Assembly (NCBI RefSeq): GCF_001625195.1
Contig: NC_054391.1
Location: 1-64,000, forward strand
From: Drechmeria coniospora
Taxonomy: Eukaryota > Ascomycota > Sordariomycetes > Hypocreales > Ophiocordycipitaceae
DNA length: 64,000 nt
Reading direction: 5' to 3'
How positions within the stretch are numbered: the stretch's first letter is position 1; each line of letters opens with the position of its first letter. Shown piece after piece: positions 55,440 through 64,000 of this stretch. The translations under genes were made by a program, and so were the position numbers. The notes beneath the pieces were generated by a model. The model was not told the origin of the DNA and ran no database searches. It saw only the letters and a list, made by a program, of their open reading frames with translations.

Positions 55440-56645
55440 GTCTAATTAAAATTGGTCGGATCGTATCCACTGTATATACTTCTAACTAATTGCTGGAGTG
55501 TAGGCTATCTAACCTTAATATATCCATACAATCATATAAGGTTTTTTAAATCCTTCGTATCCCCTGTAAATACTTCTAACCAATTGCTGGAAAATAGGCT
55601 ATCCAACCTTATTCTACTCGTACGATCATATAAGATTTTAAATCCTTCGTATCCCCTGTATACTTTTAACTAATTGCTAGATCGTAGGCTATCCAACCTT
55701 ATTCTCTTCATACAACTACATAAGATTTTTAAATTCTTCGTATCTCCTGTATATGCTTTTAACTAATTGCTAGAACGTAGGCTATCCAACCTTATTCTAT
55801 TCATACAACTACATAAGATTTTTAAATTCTTCGTATACCCTGTATATACTTCTAACTAATTACTAGAATGTAGGCTATCCAATCTCATTCTACTCGTACG
55901 ATCATATAATATTTTTAAATCCTTCGTAGCCCCTATACATACTTCTAACTAATTGCTGGAATGTAGGCTATCCAACCTTATTCTATCCGTACGATTATAT
56001 AAGATTTTAAATCCTTCGTATTCCCTGTACATACTTCTAACTAATTGCTAGAGTGTAGACTATCTAACCTTATTCTATCCGTACGATCATATAAGATTTT
56101 AAATCCTTTGCATCCCCTGTACATACTTCTATTTGCTGGAATGTGGGCTATCGAACCTTATTCTATCCGTACGATCATATAAGATTTTAAATCCTTCGTA
56201 TCCCCTGTACATACTTCTAACTAATTGCTAGAGTGTAGGCTATTCAACCTTATTCTATCCGTACGATCATATAAGATTTTAAATCCTTCGTATCCCCTGT
56301 ACATACTTCTAATTGCTGGAATGTGGGCTATCGAACCTTATTCTACTCATACGATCATATGAGATTTTTAAACCCTTTGCATCCTCTTTATACTTCTAAC
56401 TAATTACTAGAATGTATGCTATCCAACCTTATTCTACTCGTACGATCATATGAGATTTTTAAACCCTTTGCATCCTCTTTATACTTCTAACTAATTACTA
56501 GAATGTATGCTATCCAACCTTATTCTACTCGTACGATTATATGAGATTTTAAATCCTTCGTATCCCCTATATATACTTCTAACTAGTTGCTAGAATGTAG
56601 GCTATCCAATCTTATTCTATCCGTACGATCATTTAAGATTTTTAA
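55440..56645. repeat. AT-rich satellite-like array, about 13 units of 89-94 bp
   Basis: Each unit has ATCCTTCGTATCCCCTGTA, CTTCTAACTAATTGCT, GTAGGCTATCCAACCTTATTC and CGTACGATCATATAAGA. The landmark GGCTATC occurs at about 55502, 55594, 55687, 55780 and so on to 56600. Units vary by a few substitutions and small deletions. There is no coding potential. Confidence 0.93.
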
Positions 56646-56674
56646 TACTTTCCTAATCAGCTAACCCTATAAGT

Positions 56675-56790
56675 CAACCCCCCCCTACCCAAGACGTGCA
56701 CCCCCCAAGTCGTGCACCCCCTAAGAAGGGCACCTCCCAAGACGGGCACCTCCCAAGACGGGCACTCCCCAAGACGGGCGCCCCATTTAG
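56675..56790. repeat. GC-rich short tandem repeat, 18-19-bp unit
   Basis: About six copies of CCCAAGACGGGCACCTC-type units, directly after the AT-rich array. Confidence 0.9.
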
Positions 56791-56799
56791 CTCCTTTAC

Positions 56800-57610
56800 A
56801 CCTATCAACCTAATGCATCGCAACTGCGTTTATTTCGTACAGTTTAACTATAATCGATGAAAATATCTACAGTATCCCCTATGCCTAAGCTACTTACTGA
56901 TACCAAAGAAGCAGTCCAGATAGCTTTTTATACTATTTAAAACGTATTACTGCATCTACAGGCGGCCTGTTAGTATAGAGTTCTGCGTCAAACGCTCCAA
57001 TGCCGATTACACAGCCTTCCAATTAAAGATACAAAAGAAATATTGTAGCGGCTCTCTGAGGATCAAGAAAAGTACCTATGCAATTGTGTCCTTGCCGAAG
57101 GCACGTTAGGACTACCGCCTTTACAAATAGAAACACTAACTAAATACCAAATGCAATAGTATGTAAGCAATAGGACTGACCAGGAAAACCAAAAGGCTAA
57201 AAACCTACCATGACTGTATACTAAAGCGAAGCATGACTGGTGCCTTAACTGGAAGCAAATGGGAAGACAATGTAAAATGTAAACTAGTACTAGACATTGG
57301 ACTAGGGAAGAAATAATAGTATAAATTGATTAGAATAAAGGTAATGATATCAACCGCCTTTCTGTATAAAAGAACCAACACTAAAGATGATTACTCATGT
57401 GTATCTTTTTATTGCATAGGCACTTGGGCTTTATGGCGGGGCGTTGTAGAGCGTTGGATGAAATTTGTGTAAGAAGAGAAAACGGCCGTACAAGTAACTG
57501 GGAACACTCTGCTTTAATACGGCGTATGCTTATAACAACAGGGAATCAACCCCGCATCCTGCGTAGACGGCAAGGCGTTAAAGAATGGCATGATATGGCC
57601 GGTCAAGGCT
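56800..57610 (+). pseudogene. Degraded pogo/Fot-type transposase-like trace
   Basis: Around 57050-57170 the plus strand reads RLSEDQEKYLCNCVLAEGTLGLPPLQ, followed by several TAG/TAA/TGA codons and KAKHDWCLNWKQMG. This resembles the helix-turn-helix region of pogo/Fot transposases. Upstream, TLQCRLHSLPIKD is consistent. Too much is lost for a firm family call. A 71-codon ORF at 57397-57612 follows without features. Confidence 0.35.
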
Positions 57611-57848
57611 AGCGGTTATATTTATTGCCTTGCTGTGCCGGAAATCGCCGTGCCGGAAATCGTCGAGTAGCGCGAGGGAGCTGACTCATCTTTCGCTCAC
57701 TTCGGTTCGTCCTCGCCACGGCACGTGACTTCCGCCTTGATGCCTTGATGCCTTGCTGCCTCGGGTCTGAGGCACGACAATCTTCATCTTCACCCTCGAA
57801 GCAAGCCGGCAAACGACGCAACGCAACGTCGACCCCCCCGTCGTCCTC

Positions 57849-59150
57849 ATGCGAGCGGCACCGTGGACGTGCCGCGGCTGCGTCGAGGCCCTGCGTCGCA
57901 CGGCTGGGTGCCAGCTTCGGCTCGGCTCACAGCGTGGTGCGCGGCGCGGCGTGGTGACCGAGGCACCGGCCTCGACGTCGACGCTCGCCCCGAGCCTCCT
58001 GCGACGGGCAAGATGCCTCGCGGCCGAGCATGACAGCCTCGAGTCGACCCTCGAATCCTCCTTCGACGGCGCCAAGGCAAAGCGCGTCGGCGAGCTGCGG
58101 CGCGTCGTCTCGGCCCTGCGGGCGTGGACCGACGGACGCGCCGCCGTCGCCGAGCTCTCGGCCCTGGCCACCGACGGCGAGCAGGATGCCGAGCTCGCGG
58201 CCATCGCCCGTGACGAGCTCGTCTCCGAGTCGAGCCGGCTCGAGGCGCTCGAGCGGAACCTCGCCGCCAGCCTGCGGCCGCGTCACGCCTTCGCCGACCT
58301 GCCCTGCCTCGTCGAGTTCCGACCGGGCCCCGGCGGCCTCGAGGGGCGCTACTTCACCGACAGCCTCTTCAAGATGTACAGGGCCCTCTGCGCGCGCCGC
58401 GGCTACCGCGCCAACGTGCTCAAGTACGAGCTCGCCGAGGCCGCCGGCGACCAGTCCTCGCCGGCCGGCGAGCAGCCCCTGCAGGAGGCGGTGCTCGAGG
58501 TGCTCGACGCCGGCGCCTACGACGTCTTCCGCACCGAGGCCGGCATGCATCGCGTCCAGCGCATCCCCTCGACCGAGAGCAAGGGTCGCGTCCACACCTC
58601 GGCCGTCGCCGTCTGGGTGCTGCCCTCGTTCCCCGAGACGGGCGCCACCGGCTCCGACGACGTCGACGACCCGGAGAGCGACTTTTACCTGCGACCCGAC
58701 GACGTCCGCGTCGAGACGATGCGCGCTCGCGGCGCCGGCGGCCAGCACGTGAACAAGACGGAGAGCGCCATCCGCATGACGCACGCGCCGACGGGCACCG
58801 TCGTGTCCATGCAGGACCACCGGTCGCAGCAGCGCAACCGGGAAGCCGCCTGGAAGGTGCTGCGCTCGCGCGTCGCCGGCCAGCGCGCCGAGCAGCGCCA
58901 GCAGGAGGCGGCCCGGCTGCGGAGCAGCGTCCTGAGCAAGGCGCAGATGACGCGCGGCGACAAGATAAGGACGTACAACTACAACCAGGACCGCTGCACC
59001 GACCACCGCGCCGGCCTCGACGTCCACAACCTGCCCGACGTGCTCGACGGCGGCGAGATACTGGACCGCGTCATGGACGCCGCCGGCGAGTGGATGGTCG
59101 GCCGGGACCTGGAGGCCATTGTCGCCGAGGAGGAGGCGAGGCAGAAGTGA
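57849..59150 (+). CDS. MRF1: Mitochondrial peptide chain release factor 1 (class I)
   Basis: A 433-residue single-exon ORF. The N-terminus is Arg/Ala-rich without acidic residues (MRAAPWTCRGCVEALRR..), as expected of a mitochondrial targeting peptide. A PCRF domain follows (RPRHAFADLPCLVEFRPGPGGLEG). The GGQ motif is at residues 297-299 in the context RGAGGQHVNKTESAIRMTH, and the RF1 C-terminal domain includes QDHRSQQRNREAAWKVLRSR. The enzyme recognises UAA/UAG in the mitochondrial ribosome and hydrolyses peptidyl-tRNA through the GGQ loop. Length and order agree with fungal MRF1. Strong GC bias at third positions separates this gene from the AT-rich DNA to its left. The 3' end is tandemly duplicated just downstream. 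Confidence 0.93.
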   Translation: MRAAPWTCRGCVEALRRTAGCQLRLGSQRGARRGVVTEAPASTSTLAPSLLRRARCLAAEHDSLESTLESSFDGAKAKRVGELRRVVSALRAWTDGRAAVAELSALATDGEQDAELAAIARDELVSESSRLEALERNLAASLRPRHAFADLPCLVEFRPGPGGLEGRYFTDSLFKMYRALCARRGYRANVLKYELAEAAGDQSSPAGEQPLQEAVLEVLDAGAYDVFRTEAGMHRVQRIPSTESKGRVHTSAVAVWVLPSFPETGATGSDDVDDPESDFYLRPDDVRVETMRARGAGGQHVNKTESAIRMTHAPTGTVVSMQDHRSQQRNREAAWKVLRSRVAGQRAEQRQQEAARLRSSVLSKAQMTRGDKIRTYNYNQDRCTDHRAGLDVHNLPDVLDGGEILDRVMDAAGEWMVGRDLEAIVAEEEARQK

Positions 59151-59158
59151 CGGCTAAG

Positions 59159-59272
59159 CGACGGCGGCGAGACGCTGGACCGCGTCATGGACGCCGCCGG
59201 GGAGTGGATGGTCGGCCGGAACCTGGAGGCCATTGTCGCCGAGGAGGAGGCGAGGCAGAAGTGACGGCTAAG
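59159..59272 (+). repeat. Tandem duplication of the last 38 codons of MRF1
   Basis: Bases 59159-59272 repeat 59045-59158 with four or so differences. The unit is 114 bp (38 codons) and includes the stop codon TGA and the following CGGCTAAG. The duplicate lies after the first stop, so it is not translated. Confidence 0.93.
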
Positions 59273-59490
59273 CGACGGCGTTGAGCCGGCTGTATATTCT
59301 CATCTTGATTCGTGCCACCGCAGGCCGTCCTGTGCCAGCCGCGTAGCCTCGTGTGCGTGACCGTCCTCTGCCCGTCCGACGCCGACGCGTGAAAAAGTAA
59401 AAATGTCCATGCAACTCCTCCGCTTGCGAGCACGAAAGCACGCCGAAGATGCAAGCCAAGAAATGACGGGCGCAATGTGCAGGCGCACCC

Positions 59491-60942
59491 TCACATCAGG
59501 CCGCCCAGGACGACCTTGCCGATGCTCGCCACCTCCGTCTTGACGTGGCTCCGGCTGTGCTCCTCAAACTCCTTGACGACGCCGTTGACGATGATCTTGC
59601 GCAGCTTGCCGTCGGCCTTGGCGAACAGCTCAGCCACGGGCGTCGTGCACTCGCGGGGCGTCGGGACGAGGGAGAGGAATCGCGTGTAGCAGTCGATGAG
59701 CACGTCGCACAGCGTCGCAAACGTCTCGAAAAAGTCGGGCTCAAAGGGCAGCGACGGCGTCAGCAGGTACGTGTACTCCTCGCCGGGGAAGAGCTCCGAC
59801 TCGGCGGCGGCAAAGTTCATGACGCTCGGCGCACCGCCCGAGGCGCCGGCCGGCGGGAGCTGCTGGCCTTCGTCGGCCGTCACGTCGGCGGCCGACGTCG
59901 ATCGGCGCGACCTGCTGCCGCCGCCGGGCCGGCGGAACATGTTGGGGAGGCGGGCGCGCGAGAGGCTCGCGGCCGCCGACGAGGAGTGGTCGCCGTGCAG
60001 CTGCTGGAACGAGTCGAACTCGGCGAGCAGGGCGTTGAGGCAGCGCAGGAACTCGAGGGGCGACGACGAGTAGAGGTCGTTGATGGTCGGGATCGACAGC
60101 CCCAGCAGCAGGTGGTTCGTCGCCTTGCGGGCGAGCTTGCGGGGGTCGAAGCAGGACATGCGGCCGAGGTCGGGCCGCTCGAAGAGGTAGGTGTTGAGCC
60201 AGTAGACGCGGCCTTCGTGCCTGGGCCGATCATCAGCGAAAGGGGGAGGAATGGGGAGGGGGAGGACAAACGCTTTGCGTAGGTAGTCGAGCGTCGAGAT
60301 GCGCTTGTGGGCCACGTCGGCGACGTGCTGGTGGACCGCGCTCGATTCGCCGTGGTGGCCGAGGCCCGAGACGCCGTTCAGGAGCATCGCGTTCGCCGTC
60401 GTCGTGCGCGAGAGGGTGGGCGTGAGGACGGGCGTGTGGGCATAGGCGTCGGGGCTGACGGGACTGCGCAGGCCTCTCAGGTCGGTGACGCTGTCGGCGC
60501 GCGTCTGGATCTTGGCCGCAGCTGGGAGAGCATACTCGGGCAGGGCCGGAGGCGCCGTCGCGTCGGTGACGACGCCGTAGGGCGAGGTGCTGCCGAGGGA
60601 CGCCGCCGAGGAGCCGCGGCGGCGTGCCGACGGGGATGGGAGCGAGGTGCTGCTCGCCTTGCGGGACGACAGCGAGGGCTTGCGCGCGTCCCTGACGGCG
60701 GCTCCGGCTCCCGAGGCCCTCGAGGCCGACGGCTGCGTTCCCGGCGGCTGAGGGGAATGCGGCGGCTGGTGATGAAACGGAGGCACCGGCGGCGGCGGCG
60801 AGAGGGGCGGCGGATGGGGCAGCGGCGGACGGTGCAGCGGATCGACGCTGATGCTACCCTCGCGCGTTGCCGGCCGGGACGTGGACGTCGGCGTGAAGGA
60901 GGAGAAGATGGTCGAGTCGAGGACGGGCGTGGACTGCTGCAT
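59491..60942 (-). CDS. Conserved fungal protein with Pro/Ser-rich disordered N-terminus
   Basis: A 483-residue open frame. Residues 1-200 are Pro-, Ser- and Ala-rich and disordered (PPLPHPPPLSPPPPVPPF). From about 215 a folded region begins (RISTLDYLRKA, then RVYWLNTYLFERPDLGRMSCFDPRKLA and a long helical part SIPTINDLYSSSPLEFLRCLNALLAEFDSFQQLH). It ends LRKIIVNGVVKEFEEHSRSHVKTEVASIGKVVLGGLM. A 51-nt stretch at 60221-60271 has intron features (GTTTGT, GCTGATGA branch, CCCAG) and keeps frame. If spliced, YLRKA joins RHEGRVYW, which looks more natural than the intervening FVLPLPIPPPFADDRP. I do not know the function. A minisatellite lies just upstream. Confidence 0.75.
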   Translation of the reverse strand: MQQSTPVLDSTIFSSFTPTSTSRPATREGSISVDPLHRPPLPHPPPLSPPPPVPPFHHQPPHSPQPPGTQPSASRASGAGAAVRDARKPSLSSRKASSTSLPSPSARRRGSSAASLGSTSPYGVVTDATAPPALPEYALPAAAKIQTRADSVTDLRGLRSPVSPDAYAHTPVLTPTLSRTTTANAMLLNGVSGLGHHGESSAVHQHVADVAHKRISTLDYLRKAFVLPLPIPPPFADDRPRHEGRVYWLNTYLFERPDLGRMSCFDPRKLARKATNHLLLGLSIPTINDLYSSSPLEFLRCLNALLAEFDSFQQLHGDHSSSAAASLSRARLPNMFRRPGGGSRSRRSTSAADVTADEGQQLPPAGASGGAPSVMNFAAAESELFPGEEYTYLLTPSLPFEPDFFETFATLCDVLIDCYTRFLSLVPTPRECTTPVAELFAKADGKLRKIIVNGVVKEFEEHSRSHVKTEVASIGKVVLGGLM

Positions 60943-60999
60943 CTTGGCCCTCGCGTCCGCACAGGGCCCCCGGGCACCTGGCGACTGGCGGGAGGGTGA

Positions 61000-61470
61000 C
61001 GCGGAGGCGGGCGGAGGCGGGCGGAGGCGGCCTCGAGGGCTCGGGCCAGACGTTGGCCGCCGGGCGTCGAGATGTCGCCTGGACGAGTTGATTGGCCGTA
61101 GGCCCGAGGTCTGACCGTCCTGAATCGGTCGGACGGGCGATGGAGGCGGATGGGGAGCGGACGAGGAGGCGGGCGGAGGCGGGCGGAGGCGGCCTCAGGG
61201 CTCGGGCCAGACGTTGGCAGCCGGGCGTCGAGATGTTGCCTGGACGAGCTGATAGGCCCGAGGTCTGAGCGTCCTGAATCGGCCGGACGGGTGACGAGGA
61301 CGGATGGCGAGGCGGATGGGGAGCGGACGAGGAGGCGGGCGGAGGCGGCCTCGAGGGCTCGGGCCAGACGTTGGCCGCCGGGCGTCGAGATGTCGCCTGG
61401 ACGAGTTGATTGGCAGTAGGCCGGAGGTCTGACCGTCCTGAATCGGTCGGACGGGAGGCGAGGACGGATG
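61000..61470. repeat. GC-rich minisatellite, three units of about 160-170 bp
   Basis: The blocks GGCGGGCGGAGGCGGCCTC, CTCGGGCCAGACGTTGG, GGGCGTCGAGATGT and CCTGGACGAG recur near 61020, 61190 and 61340. They lie upstream of the 60942 start, so they may form part of its promoter or 5' leader. The plus-strand ORFs in this stretch come from the repeat. Confidence 0.88.
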
Positions 61471-62474
61471 GGGGCGATGGAGGCGGATGGGGAGAGGACG
61501 AGGACGAGGTCGGAGCGGTGAATGGAGGGACGATCAGACTGCTGGTGACGCGGCGAGGCTGCGAGCGAGTAATTATTAATTGCCTGTTTTAATTGCCTGC
61601 CTTAATTGCCTGTGTTTATTGACCAATGGCGGGGACGGAGACGGGGCGACCCGACATGGCCGTCGACGCAAGTGCCTGTACTGTGCGACAACCGTGTCTA
61701 TTCACTGTACAGTCACCAGCACTCCGTACAAGTACCAATGATGGTCTCTCAAGCATGTACCACGGTACAGCCTTCTGCACGCAATTGCATTGTCAAAATC
61801 TTGGTACTAGGAACTTGACAGTACGTACCACTACTTTGTCTGTACTGTGCTGAGCTTCCTTGCGCACGGTACAAATACATGTACGGAGTAATTCCTCGGT
61901 ACTTTTCCATGTCCATGGACGGCAAGGACTGGCTGATATTACAGTGCATGCGATTGCTCCGTACGGCACCCTACAGGTAATGCTCACTGTAATTACAGTG
62001 CTTGAACAGTGCTAAACGTACAACCTAGGTGCTAGGTCAGTATTCTTACAGACATGCTGTAAATATGCCATTAGTGCTCGCACACCTTGGATTACCGCCG
62101 TCTTCGCGCAGCACGTACAGCACTTGCGTGCCTCAAGAGGTGTGGAATATGGCAAGGTCAGTATCTACGGTATGCGTATGCTTGTGCCCGACGACCAGTA
62201 TGCGCATGTCATACATTTACTTGAGCTTGCGCCCGAGCAGGAAGATCGAGGCAATACTAATGCTGCCCGTCAGCACCATCACGACGACGTACCAGTACTT
62301 GGTGTACAAGCACGACCAAGTGCACTTTGCACGGGTTCATGTACCTGTATACGTGAGCGATTCGTACCTCCAGCACGCCAAGGGCAGCATGCAGATGAAT
62401 GGCGACGAGTCATATTCATCTCCCCTGTCCTCGTCCCCTCGCATCTTCCGTCGTCGTGTCGTCGTCGTCCCTCG
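61471..62474. other. Intergenic region rich in GTAC and TGTAC words
   Basis: About 1 kb with frequent GTACGG, TGTACTGT and ACAGT(A/G)C words, probably promoter or terminator regions of the flanking minus-strand genes. No gene or RNA gene was recognised. Confidence 0.5.
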
Positions 62475-63768
62475 TCAGATCTGCATCATCGACATGGTCG
62501 CCGTCGCGAGCGTGCCGGTCGAGCAGACGCACCCGGTCCCGGCGATGCTCGTCACCGGCGGCGCCGTGCAGGTCACCTCGCGGGTGAAGCCCGGCGCCGT
62601 GCCCGAGGCCCGAGGCTCCTCCCTCTCCTCGACGGCGGCCGAGGCGCGGACGAGGACGGGGATGATCTGGCCGGTGCCGAGGCTAAAGGGCCGGTGCCGG
62701 AGGGCGGTGAGCAGCGAGGCAATCTGGCCCGAGTGGCTCGTCAGGCTGATGGTCATGCCGTCGTCGTGGGCGAAGACGTCGTCGAGGAGGGCCTTGGCGC
62801 GTGTGAGCGCGTGCGCCTCCGTCTCGCCCCGGCCGTCGGGGCCGCCGCCCTGCCAGAGCTCGTCAGCCTCGGCAAAGGCGGGCTCAAAGGCAAAGCTGGC
62901 CGGGGCGAAGCGGCGGATCCGGCTCCGCGTCGAGCGCCGGTCGCACGTGTGGACGCTGATGCCCTCGCGCAGGAGCTCCTTGATGACGGGCCGGAAGGGA
63001 CGGTCGGCTGGCAGGTCGACCGAGGCAAAGGTCGCGTTGGCCGTCTGGACGCAGCGCGAGAGGGGCGAGACGTAGTACGAGTCAAAGTAGGGCATGCCCT
63101 GGTGGGAGAAGCGCGAGGCAAAGTAGCCGTTGGCCCTGGCCGCCTCGGCGAGCCCCTGGCCGGTGAGGAGGGCGTCGGCCCAGACCGAGGTGCCGTTGCC
63201 GTCGAGCTCGGCCCAGTAGCACTAGGTCCCCGGCCGAGTCAGCGGAACCTTGAGAGGGCGAGGGGGCGAGGGCGAGGGCGGGCGAGGGTGCGGAGCCGAG
63301 ACGTACGTTCCACGCGGGTGTGCCGTAAAAGGACTCGGCCGTGTTGTGCCAGCCCTGGCCGTGGCGTCCAAAGACGAGCAGCTTGTAGCGCACGCGCTCC
63401 TGCCGCCGACAACCGTTGTTGAGGTGGTCGAGCCAGTAGGCGAAGCGCTGCCACTGCGTCTTGCTCCTCGCCGGGTCGAACCAGTCGTCGGTGGGATAGG
63501 TGCGGTTCACGAGACCAAAGTTCCACGCCGCCTGGGGATGCGGCGTTACCATCGGGGCCTCTCACTCGGCGGGCGCCGGGGGGGCGGGGGGTGCCGGGAA
63601 ACGTACATAGTCGAAGCCGTCGGGGTCCGTCGAGGCGTCGTCTTGCAGGAAATAGCCCGGCACCGTGGCGTAGTGAAGCTCCCTGCCCTCTGCCTCGGGC
63701 CAGGCGAGAGAGTGGGACAGGAGGGTGAGCAGGGCAAGCATCGACGTCGGCGTCATCGTCACCGGCAA
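62475..63768 (-). CDS. Secreted histidine phosphatase (phosphoglycerate mutase-like), three exons
   Basis: Model: complement of 62475-63221, 63307-63531 and 63607-63768, giving 377 residues. An N-terminal signal peptide is likely (MPVTMTPTSMLALLTLLSHSLA). Introns are 75 nt (63532-63606, GTACGT..CCCCAG) and 85 nt (63222-63306, GTACGT, CTGAC branch, CCTAG). Both fall in phase 0 and join natural family segments (GFDY to AAWNFGLVNRTYP; GTPAWN to CYWAELDGNG). The catalytic RHG is at residues about 110-112 (VFGRHGQGWHN). The second conserved Arg is in YVSPLSRC, and the second His in TSHSGQI. The family transfers phosphoryl groups through the RHG histidine. The secreted fungal members have unknown substrates. 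The C-terminal 35 residues (after IPVLVRA) are low in conservation. Confidence 0.9.
63222..63306 (-). other. Intron 2 of the histidine phosphatase gene
   Basis: An 85-nt GTACGT..CCTAG intron with a CTGAC branch site. It contains a CCCTCGCC-type simple repeat. Confidence 0.88.
63532..63606 (-). other. Intron 1 of the histidine phosphatase gene
   Basis: A 75-nt GTACGT..CCCCAG intron containing an in-frame TGA. Confidence 0.85.
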
Positions 63769-64000
63769 CGGGAGAGCGACGGCGGAAGGAGATTCGTAAT
63801 GCCGATGGCGGGGTCTGGCCGTTGATGCCGAGGACGAGCTAGAGGCCGACGACGATCGGCGGTGAGGAGACGATCCGTCCGCGGGGAAAGGTCAACACAC
63901 CTTGGCCGGCTTACGGCATCGGCATCGGCCCCGACGGATGCGTTACGCCCAGGCGGCGAGGCGGCGGAGCGAGGGACGTCGAGCCGGCGCGAGACGAAGC

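Noticed and set aside
57686..59027. Minus-strand ORFs of 172 and 366 codons opposite MRF1
   Set aside because: High GC content opens antisense frames. The plus strand has the full release-factor domain order and the GGQ motif.
59545..60999. Plus-strand ORFs of 230-245 codons opposite the 59491-60942 gene
   Set aside because: They are antisense shadows in GC-rich DNA, rich in Arg/Gly, without motifs.
62029..63422. Plus-strand ORFs of 348 and 432 codons opposite the histidine phosphatase
   Set aside because: The minus strand holds the RHG motif, consistent introns and a signal peptide. The plus frames are compositional shadows.

Overview
The window looks like a subtelomeric or accessory-type segment of a filamentous ascomycete chromosome that grades into ordinary, GC-rich gene space at its right end. 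The evidence is short introns of 51-85 nt with GT..AG ends, LTR retroelements, a mitochondrial class I release factor with fungal gene structure, an OrsD-like/RecQ-like helicase gene of the telomere-linked type, and heavy TAG/TAA nonsense decay that resembles repeat-induced point mutation (RIP). A heat-labile-enterotoxin-like ADP-ribosyltransferase gene, common in insect- and plant-associated Hypocreales, suggests that order, but this is inference.

Layout. 1-3.5 kb: the N-terminal half of an OrsD-like gene running off the left edge (minus strand), preceded by a 2-kb GTTGCN-type repeat tract. 3.5-5.3 kb: GC-rich DNA with a cysteine-cluster ORF broken by one TAG. 5.46-10.53 kb: a minus-strand chromodomain Ty3/gypsy element with intact gag, a pol carrying five stops, a 5' LTR and no visible 3' LTR, abutting a hexamer array. 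11.47-16.3 kb: a second, nearly complete but broken OrsD-helicase gene. 16.9-20.45 kb: a truncated Ty1/copia element. 21.1-23.1 kb: the ADP-ribosyltransferase. 23.1-28 kb: decayed transposon DNA with solo LTRs. 28-38 kb: isolated genes (a conserved hypothetical, an APH-type kinase, a small hypothetical, a broken BTB gene, a nearly intact RBR ubiquitin ligase gene) in gene-poor sequence. 38.6-39.1 kb: a Gly/Ser/His/Tyr repeat ORF. 39.45-52.86 kb: one giant secreted adhesin-like gene (4,452 codons after joining a signal-peptide exon). 53-57.6 kb: AT-rich tandem repeats and LTR relics. 57.8-64 kb: GC-rich DNA with the mitochondrial release factor, a conserved fungal protein and a secreted histidine phosphatase.

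How the parts fit. No operon-like or pathway relation is visible. The common theme is an accessory region holding secreted or surface proteins (toxin-like enzyme, giant adhesin) among RIP-type-decayed mobile DNA. I reconstructed seven firm introns from reading-frame shifts, GT..AG ends and continuity of family motifs (genes at 28.0, 29.2, 35.1, 36.3, 52.7 and 63 kb, the last with two), plus one tentative in-frame intron at 60.2 kb. The most striking item is the giant adhesin. It combines a cleavable signal peptide, alternating C-x3-C and flocculin-like repeat blocks with higher-order repeats of 459 bp and 231 bp, and two tandem GLEYA/PA14-like domains at the C-terminus rather than the N-terminus.
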